A stretch of DNA of 17,044 nt from Pseudomonadota bacterium (GTDB taxonomy: Bacteria; Pseudomonadota; Alphaproteobacteria; Rhizobiales; Devosiaceae). Positions within the stretch are counted from its first letter, which is position 1. Each line of letters opens with the position of its first letter. The notes beneath the pieces are model-generated. The model was given only the letters and a program-made list of their open reading frames with translations, made no database searches and was not told where the DNA came from. Below, piece by piece: positions 11,963-17,044 of the stretch. The position numbers were made by a program, and so were the translations under genes. Where the stretch lies: NCBI GenBank assembly GCA_023437755.1, contig JAEZFJ010000343.1:1-17044 (forward strand). Reading direction: 5' to 3'.

Positions 11963-14352
11963 CTGGCGAGTGCCAGTTCCGCTTCTGCCTTCACCGCTGC
12001 CGCGCGCGTCGGCACATGGGTCAGCAGGTAGTGCGGCAGTTCGACGGCATCGAGCGGGCGGGCGAACAGGAAGCCCTGCAGCTGGTGGCAGGCGATCTCG
12101 GCCAGGAACGCCGCCTGCGTCTCTGTCTCCACGCCCTCGGCGGTGATGGTCACCTTGAGCGTCTTGCCGAGCGAAGCGATGGCGCGAAGAATGTCGCGGG
12201 CCACTTCGTCGTCCGACGCCGCGTCGACGAAGGAGCGATCGATCTTGATCTTGTCGAAGGGGAATTTCAGCAGGTAGCTGAGGCTCGAATAGCCGGTGCC
12301 GAAGTCGTCCATGGCAACAGTGACGCCAAGTTCGCGTACCTCCGCCAGCTTGGCAATCACCGCGTCCGGATCATCGATCAGCAGCCCCTCGGTGATTTCG
12401 ATCTCGAGCCGGCGCGCATCGAGCCCGGAGATCGCGAGCGCCTTCTTGACCACCGTCGAGATGTCGGAGCGGTGGAAGTGCTTGGACGACAGGTTCACTG
12501 CCACCGTCAGGCCCTCCGGCCAGTTGGCGGCAGTGCGGCAAGCCTCTTCGATGGTCCAGTCGCCGATTTCGACAATCAGGTTGGACTGCTCGGCAATGGG
12601 GATGAACTCGGCCGGCGGCACCAGGCCGCGGATCGGGTGGTTCCAGCGTATCAACGCCTCGAAGCCGGTGGGCTGGTGGTCCTTGGCGGACACCAGCGGC
12701 TGGTAGTGCAGCACCAGTTCGCCATTGGCGATGGCGTCGCGCAGTTCCGCCTCCAGCAGGCGCCGCTCGCGGGCTTCCGAGTCCATCTGCGTCTCGAAAA
12801 AGCGGTAGACCGACCGTCCATCCGCCTTGGCGCGATAAAGAGCCAGGTCGGCGTTGCGGAGCAACTGGTCCGGTCGGGTGCCGTTGACCGGAGCGATGGC
12901 GATACCGACGCTAACCCCGATGCTGACCGGATCGTCTCCGTCCACCTGGTAGGGCTCGCGAATGGCATCGATGAGCCGCGTCGCCAGCACCGAGAGATGA
13001 TCGGGGTCGGTGTCGTGCGGCAGGATCAGCGCGAACTCGTCGCCGCCCAGTCGTGCCACGAGGTCGGTTTCGCGCACCAGTGACTGGATGCGACGCGCTA
13101 CCTGCACCAGGAGCCGATCCCCCGCCATATGGCCCCGGCTGTCATTGACCGACTTGAAGTGGTCGAGATCAAGAAACATCACAGCAAATGGCGTGCCATA
13201 GCGCTCGAGGCGGGCGACGCAGCTCCCCAACTGCTCGGTGAACTTGGTGCGGTTGAGCAGCCCGGTCATGGAATCGTGGTGGGCCAGCACCGTGATCCGC
13301 CGCTCTGCGGCCTTGCGCTCGGTGATGTCGGAGGTGGTGCCCATATAGCCGACATAGGTGCCCGCTTCGTCGTAAGCCGGCTTACCGGTCAAGCTCCACC
13401 AGCGCTCCTCGCCGTCGGCGGTGACCCGCACTTCAAGGTTCTGAAAGGTGCCGTGTCCCGCCACGTCTTCCTCGATCCGGCCCATCAGCGGGTCCTGCGG
13501 CGGCGTGATGCAGCGCAGGAAGTGGATGAAATCGGCCCCGAGCAGGTCCGCTTCCGGCACGCCGGTGGCATTGGTGAACCCCGACGACACCCGCGTCAGG
13601 CTCCCGTCGGCATCAAAGGCCCAGATCCAGTCCGACGTGGTCTGCTCGAACTCTCCGAGCAGCAGCCCGATGATCTCGCCCTTCTCCTTGACCGCCAGGT
13701 CCGAGGCACGATGGGCAACGAAAGCCGAGGCATGGTTGAAGGTGACGGTGACCATCACGAAGGTGAACGCCATCAGCAGCGCTCCCTGCACCATCAGATC
13801 GGCCGAAGCCTGGGCGCCGACCAGCGCACCGAGACCGCCCACGATCAGCGGAATCGTGAAAGCGGCCAGCGCCTGCGGGAAATTGACCAGTGCCACCGCC
13901 GAGATGACCAGCAGGCCGCCGAGGCCCATCGTGCCAGTGCCCGTCAGCCCGCCACCGGTGGAAGAGGGCAGCATGTTGAAGGCAACGCCCCACAGGGCGC
14001 CGAGCAAGGCCGAATGCGCGACCAGCCCCCGCGCGGCGCCCCTTGCCTCCTGGGCTGTCGAGCTGTCCCCCAGGCGGGCGCCCAGCCGCGAGGCATTGGC
14101 GGCAAGAAACAGGATAGTGGTGACGCACAGGGCCATCGGCCAGGCGAGGCTGGTACCCCACGAGAGCACCATGAACAGGGCCGCGACCACCAGGGAAGCG
14201 GCCGTGATGGCCGGGAACATGTAGCCAACGGAGGTCATCTGCTGGGCCAGCAGCTTGTCCCGCAAATTGGGCGTGAGGCCGTCGGCGCCGATGGCGCGAT
14301 CGACGAACCGATCGACAGCGGAGAAGACACTTGGCCCGGAGACGCTTTTCAT
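11959..14352 (-). CDS. Membrane PAS-GGDEF-EAL c-di-GMP turnover protein
   Basis: Numbering from the chosen ATG (797 residues): a hydrophobic N-terminal part of about six helices (roughly 40-205), PAS about 228-345 (WIWAFDADG, GYMGTTSDITERK), GGDEF about 355-520, EAL about 530-785. The cyclase site GGDEF (436-440) is intact, and RETD (427-430) matches the RxxD inhibitory site. The EAL motif is intact in GFEALIRW (565-567), with DDFGTGYSS and KIDRSFV also present, so both synthesis and hydrolysis of c-di-GMP are chemically possible. I chose the ATG at 14352 because AAGG stands eight bases before it; a GTG at 14376 in the same frame has no ribosome site. The gene is monocistronic, diverges from the PLP enzyme gene and shares CTAG stop bases with the deacylase. 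Confidence 0.92.
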   Translation of the reverse strand: MKSVSGPSVFSAVDRFVDRAIGADGLTPNLRDKLLAQQMTSVGYMFPAITAASLVVAALFMVLSWGTSLAWPMALCVTTILFLAANASRLGARLGDSSTAQEARGAARGLVAHSALLGALWGVAFNMLPSSTGGGLTGTGTMGLGGLLVISAVALVNFPQALAAFTIPLIVGGLGALVGAQASADLMVQGALLMAFTFVMVTVTFNHASAFVAHRASDLAVKEKGEIIGLLLGEFEQTTSDWIWAFDADGSLTRVSSGFTNATGVPEADLLGADFIHFLRCITPPQDPLMGRIEEDVAGHGTFQNLEVRVTADGEERWWSLTGKPAYDEAGTYVGYMGTTSDITERKAAERRITVLAHHDSMTGLLNRTKFTEQLGSCVARLERYGTPFAVMFLDLDHFKSVNDSRGHMAGDRLLVQVARRIQSLVRETDLVARLGGDEFALILPHDTDPDHLSVLATRLIDAIREPYQVDGDDPVSIGVSVGIAIAPVNGTRPDQLLRNADLALYRAKADGRSVYRFFETQMDSEARERRLLEAELRDAIANGELVLHYQPLVSAKDHQPTGFEALIRWNHPIRGLVPPAEFIPIAEQSNLIVEIGDWTIEEACRTAANWPEGLTVAVNLSSKHFHRSDISTVVKKALAISGLDARRLEIEITEGLLIDDPDAVIAKLAEVRELGVTVAMDDFGTGYSSLSYLLKFPFDKIKIDRSFVDAASDDEVARDILRAIASLGKTLKVTITAEGVETETQAAFLAEIACHQLQGFLFARPLDAVELPHYLLTHVPTRAAAVKAEAELALAS

Positions 14353-14428
14353 GGCCGCGACCTTGCGCGCCAGCACTTAAAATTACGTGTGGTGGAATGC
14401 CGAGACTACGGTGTGAAAGCTGCGGCGA

Positions 14429-14440
14429 TTGCTTAAGCAA
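14429..14440. repeat. 12-bp perfect palindrome in a divergent promoter region
   Basis: TTGCTTAAGCAA is self-complementary. It lies between the c-di-GMP gene and the PLP enzyme gene, 77 bases from one start and 136 from the other. Its right half overlaps a second pairing: GCTTAA (14431-14436) with TTAAGC (14444-14449). It is a candidate operator for a dimeric regulator. Confidence 0.45.
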
Positions 14441-14451
14441 AAATTAAGCGA

Positions 14452-14463
14452 GGCTTGCAAGCC
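14452..14463. repeat. Second 12-bp perfect palindrome, 11 bases from the first
   Basis: GGCTTGCAAGCC is self-complementary and centred 23 bases, about two helical turns, from the centre of the palindrome at 14429-14440. A weak -35-like TTGCAA inside it (14456-14461) is followed after 17 bases by AAATAA, a poor -10; I do not call a promoter on that. Confidence 0.45.
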
Positions 14464-14575
14464 ATTCTCGTAACACGAAATAAACGCCGCGAGTTAAGTC
14501 CGCTTTCAGAAGGAACCATCACGGTGGCAGCGACAAACGTGCGGGCGCCCGCGCCGATCCTCCTGGAGTGACTCT

Positions 14576-15919
14576 ATGACTTCGACCCCATCGTCGGCCC
14601 CCGAGGCCGCCCTGACCGGCAGCCTGCGCGACTTCCGCGCCCCGGTGGGACCGGACCTGGTCGGTCGCGTCGGCGAGTTCTATGCCTGGCAGGATCTCCG
14701 ACGCGAGCACGAGCTGTGGCCCTATGCCCGCTCGACCTCCACTGCCCCCCAGGCCCGCTGCGACGCCCGCAGCGACACGGGAAGCGTTTTCTCCGGCATC
14801 AACTTCGCCAGCCAGGACTATTTGAGCCTGTCGTCCCACCCGGCGGTCAAAGCCGCCGCGATCGAGGCCATCGGCGAGTATGGCGTCCATAGTGCGGGCT
14901 CCGCCGCCCTGCTCGGCAACACTGCCAATTCGGTGCGGCTCGAGACCGAGCTTTCGACGTTCCTGGTGCGCGAGATCGTGCTCTACCCCACCGGCTGGGC
15001 GGCCGGCTACGGTTCAATCCAGGGGTTCGTGCGCGCCAAGGACCACGTGGTCATGGATATCCTTGCCCATTCCTGCCTGCAGGAAGGCGCCAAGGCGGCC
15101 ACGCAGAACATCCACTACCACGGCCATCTCAATCTCGACGCCCTTACGCGCAAGCTCCAGCGCATCCGCGACGAGGACAGCGAGAACGGCATCATGGTGG
15201 TGACCGAGTCGCTGTTTTCCATGCACTCCGACACCCCCGATCTTGGTGCTCTGCGCGCGCTGTGCGACGAATACCGGGCGACCCTGCTGGTCGATTGCGC
15301 CCACGATCTCGGCTCGATCGGCGAGGACGGTCTGGGCCATCTGGGCCTTCAGAACATGCTCGACGGCGCCGACATCATCATCGGCAGCTTCTCCAAGACC
15401 TTCGCCTCCAATGGTGGCTTCATCGCCGTCCGCGACCGGGCAACAGCGGAATATCTGCGCTACTACAGCGCCACCCACACCTTCTCCAATGCCCTGTCAC
15501 CGGTTCAGGCCGCGACCGTCCTCAAGGCGCTCGAGATCGTCCGATCCGAGGAGGGGCGGCAGCTCCGCCGCCAGCTGATGGACAACATCCTGCTCCTGCG
15601 CAGCGAGATGGCAGCGGCCGGGCTTGAAGTCCTCGGCGATCCATCCCCCATCGTGCCGGTCAGCATCGGGCTCGAGGGCGTCGGACGCTTCGCCAGCCGC
15701 AACCTGATGGCACTGGGCGGCATCGCCAACCTCGTCGAATACCCCGCGGTGCCGCAGGGTGCTGCCCGTTTCCGCTTCCAGGTGATGGCCAGCCACACCC
15801 CCGACGACATCCGCCAGGTGGTGGAGATCCTGGCGCGGGCCATGCGCGACGCGGACCTGGAATACCGTCTCGCCCACGAGGGGCGCATGCAGGCCCCGAA
15901 GGCCACCGCGGCGGCCTGA
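14576..15919 (+). CDS. Alpha-oxoamine synthase-family PLP enzyme (SPT/AONS/ALAS/CqsA-like)
   Basis: This 447-residue fold-type I PLP enzyme belongs to the family that joins an acyl-CoA to an amino acid with loss of CO2. The landmarks are present: H165 in DILAHSCLQEG (ring-stacking His), D240 and H243 in LLVDCAHDLG, Schiff-base lysine K274 in GSFSKTFASNGGF, and a C-terminal Arg near 400 in RFRFQVMASHT. An extra N-terminal part of about 70 residues precedes the core. Cys replaces the usual Glu in the DEAH-like motif, so it is not a typical serine palmitoyltransferase or HemA. No biotin, haem or sphingolipid genes are nearby; instead a receiver gene follows eight bases after the stop. GGAG stands seven bases before the ATG. 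The product is unknown. Confidence 0.8.
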   Translation: MTSTPSSAPEAALTGSLRDFRAPVGPDLVGRVGEFYAWQDLRREHELWPYARSTSTAPQARCDARSDTGSVFSGINFASQDYLSLSSHPAVKAAAIEAIGEYGVHSAGSAALLGNTANSVRLETELSTFLVREIVLYPTGWAAGYGSIQGFVRAKDHVVMDILAHSCLQEGAKAATQNIHYHGHLNLDALTRKLQRIRDEDSENGIMVVTESLFSMHSDTPDLGALRALCDEYRATLLVDCAHDLGSIGEDGLGHLGLQNMLDGADIIIGSFSKTFASNGGFIAVRDRATAEYLRYYSATHTFSNALSPVQAATVLKALEIVRSEEGRQLRRQLMDNILLLRSEMAAAGLEVLGDPSPIVPVSIGLEGVGRFASRNLMALGGIANLVEYPAVPQGAARFRFQVMASHTPDDIRQVVEILARAMRDADLEYRLAHEGRMQAPKATAAA

Positions 15920-15927
15920 CCGGTGCC

Positions 15928-16320
15928 ATGAGCCACTCCCCTCGCCTGCTCGCGGTCGATGACGATGCGCTTTCAGCCGAGCTGATCGTGCGCATCGCCG
16001 AACGCTGCGGCTACGAGGCCTTCGCAACCTCGGACTCGCGGGGAGTGATCAGCCTGGTCGAGGCGCTCGACCCTGCGGTTATCACGGTCGACATCAGCAT
16101 GCCGCATGTGGATGCGCTGGAATTGTTCCGCCTGCTGTCCGCAGGCGGGTATCGGGGCCTCGTCCTGATCGTCAGCGGCCAGGACGAGCAGACGCTGCGC
16201 ATCGTGCAGCGCTCGGCCGCGCTTGTCGGCCTCGATTGTCCCGCCGCCTACCAGAAGCCGATCGACATCCCCCGGCTCCGCCACACCCTCTCGACCGCCA
16301 TCCTGAAGCAGGCAGGCTGA
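15928..16320 (+). CDS. CheY-like single-domain response regulator
   Basis: This 130-residue receiver has no output domain. Acidic pocket DDD at 11-13, phospho-acceptor D55 in ITVDISMPHVDALE, switch residue S83 in LIVSGQD, and K110 in YQKPID are all in place, so it should be phosphorylatable. The start is ATG at 15928, eight bases after the stop of the PLP enzyme. There is no strong ribosome site, which points to translational coupling and a shared role with that enzyme. It converges on the receiver gene at 16333-16716, with only 12 bases between their stops. The partner kinase may be the hybrid protein at the right edge (inference). Confidence 0.88.
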   Translation: MSHSPRLLAVDDDALSAELIVRIAERCGYEAFATSDSRGVISLVEALDPAVITVDISMPHVDALELFRLLSAGGYRGLVLIVSGQDEQTLRIVQRSAALVGLDCPAAYQKPIDIPRLRHTLSTAILKQAG

Positions 16321-16332
16321 GCAACTCCCGGC

Positions 16333-16716
16333 TCAGGCGCCTGCCGGCATCTTCGGGCCAAGCACTGCCTGCATCTTGCCCAGCAGTCTCGGCAGGTCCA
16401 CCGGCTTGGTGTCGAAGTCGATACAGCCGGCGGCAAGGGCCTTCTGGCGGTCCGACTCGAAGGCGCTGGCGGTCAACGCGATGATCGGCAGCTCCGCCGT
16501 TTCCGGATCGGCATGGATGCGCCGGGTCGCCTCACAGCCGTCCATTTCCCCCAGCCCGATATCCATAAGGATCACGTCCGGCATCAGCGCCTTGGCGGCC
16601 GCGATACCGCTGGGTCCATCCTCCGCAAAGCGGATGGAGAAGCCCCGTCGCTCAAGCCGTCGCCCCAACACGTCGCGGTTGATGGGATTGTCTTCCACAA
16701 TGAGCACCAGCGCCAT
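16333..16716 (-). CDS. Single-domain response regulator (DivK/CheY-like)
   Basis: This 127-residue receiver has a canonical set of residues: acidic pair in LIVEDNPINRDVL (E8, D9), phospho-acceptor D52 in VILMDIGLGEMDG, T82 in ALTASAF, and K104 in FDTKPVDL. The EDNPINRDVL start and the KPVD ending are typical of receivers that act in phosphorelays with hybrid kinases, including DivK-like proteins. The ATG at 16716 has AGGAG six bases before it; that ribosome site overlaps the stop codon of the upstream gene (stop at 16726), so the two are co-translated. It probably takes phosphate from that upstream protein. Confidence 0.9.
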   Translation of the reverse strand: MALVLIVEDNPINRDVLGRRLERRGFSIRFAEDGPSGIAAAKALMPDVILMDIGLGEMDGCEATRRIHADPETAELPIIALTASAFESDRQKALAAGCIDFDTKPVDLPRLLGKMQAVLGPKMPAGA

Positions 16717-16725
16717 GGGCGACTC

Positions 16726-17044
16726 CTAGGCTGTAGCGGCCCGGGGCCGCTTCTGGTGACCGCGTGCGGCACGAATACCGGCGAGCGCGGCCTTGATCTT
16801 GCTGTTGTCGAGCGGCTTCATGACGATGCCGTCGGCGCCGGCCGCTTGCGCTTTGGCCCGCTCGGCCAAGATCGAGATCATGAATACCGGAATGTCGGCA
16901 GTGGCGGGATCGGCCTTGAGCGCCGCCAGAACATCCCAGCCGTCGAAGCCGGGCATGAGGATGTCGAGCAGGATCGCTGCCGGCTTCACCGTGCGGGCAA
17001 TCTGCAGGGCTGATTGCGGCGCATCGGTGCAGATGGGCGTGTAG
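16726..17044 (-). CDS. C-terminal receiver domain of a larger protein, probably a hybrid histidine kinase (runs off the right edge)
   Basis: The frame is open from the window edge to a TAG at 16726, giving 106 visible residues. They form most of a receiver domain: strand AAILLDILMPGFDGWDVL with the phospho-acceptor Asp, FMISIL with the Ser switch, and IVMKPLD with the conserved Lys, then a short basic Ala-rich tail. The first part of the receiver (acidic pair, first helix) lies beyond 17044. A GTG at 16989 is in frame but would cut the receiver in half, so it is not the start. This style of receiver usually ends hybrid kinases, but a stand-alone receiver is not excluded. Its stop lies nine bases before the next receiver gene. 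Confidence 0.75.
   Translation of the reverse strand, partial: YTPICTDAPQSALQIARTVKPAAILLDILMPGFDGWDVLAALKADPATADIPVFMISILAERAKAQAAGADGIVMKPLDNSKIKAALAGIRAARGHQKRPRAATA

Noticed and set aside
14512..14540. GGAAC at 14512-14516 upstream of the PLP enzyme gene as an EcfG promoter
   Set aside because: After 17 bases the sequence is CAAA and no CGTT occurs at 16-18 bases; a CGTG further on is at the wrong distance.
14576..15919. Calling the PLP enzyme HemA (5-aminolevulinate synthase)
   Set aside because: It is longer, has an N-terminal extension, and differs in the conserved motifs around the active Asp/His and Lys (CAHD, SKTFASNGG).
1..17044. Mobile elements, CRISPR arrays, tRNA or rRNA genes
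   Set aside because: No transposase or integrase frames, no direct-repeat arrays and no RNA gene signatures were seen on either strand.

Overview
The window is GC-rich and reads as a chromosomal segment of an alphaproteobacterium, most likely a member of the Hyphomicrobiales. Devosia-like is my guess from gene style, not from a search. The main support is a complete general stress response (GSR) core: phyR, nepR and an ecfG-type sigma factor in the usual divergent layout, plus HWE/HisKA_2 histidine kinases and promoters of the form GGAAC-N17-CGTT.

Layout. (1) Positions 1-511, minus strand: the N-terminal part of a GAF-domain protein that runs off the left edge, with a perfect EcfG-type promoter in front of it. 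(2) 612-2914, minus strand: a two-gene unit of a CHASE3 membrane histidine kinase followed by a diacylglycerol/lipid kinase-family protein. (3) 3185-5269, GSR core: a degenerate single-domain receiver converging on ecfG, nepR-ecfG on the minus strand, and phyR divergent on the plus strand. Both sides share a 25-bp palindrome whose two arms each carry a GGAAC -35 element. (4) 5333-6576: a small DUF1328 membrane protein with its own EcfG promoter and terminator, then a soluble HWE kinase. (5) 6537-7361, minus strand: a YdcF/ElyC-like DUF218 membrane protein. (6) 7550-11962: a polar amino acid-type ABC importer (ATPase, binding protein, two permeases) with an M14-family zinc deacylase as last gene. 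(7) 11959-14352, minus strand: a membrane PAS-GGDEF-EAL protein. (8) 14576-16320: an alpha-oxoamine synthase-family PLP enzyme followed by a CheY-like receiver. (9) 16333-17044, minus strand: a second single-domain receiver and the C-terminal receiver of a protein, probably a hybrid kinase, that continues past the right edge.

How the parts fit. In the known GSR circuit, HWE/HisKA_2 kinases phosphorylate PhyR, PhyR~P sequesters the anti-sigma factor NepR, and freed EcfG transcribes GGAAC/CGTT promoters. Here perfect matches stand before phyR, the DUF1328 gene and the GAF gene, and a one-mismatch site stands before nepR-ecfG, so the locus looks autoregulated. Two candidate PhyR kinases and one pseudo-receiver (Glu in place of the phospho-acceptor Asp) flank it. 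The right third is a second signalling cluster (c-di-GMP enzyme, PLP enzyme, three receivers) whose input is unknown. No rRNA, tRNA, insertion sequence, prophage or CRISPR array was seen, and no gap between genes exceeds 300 bases.
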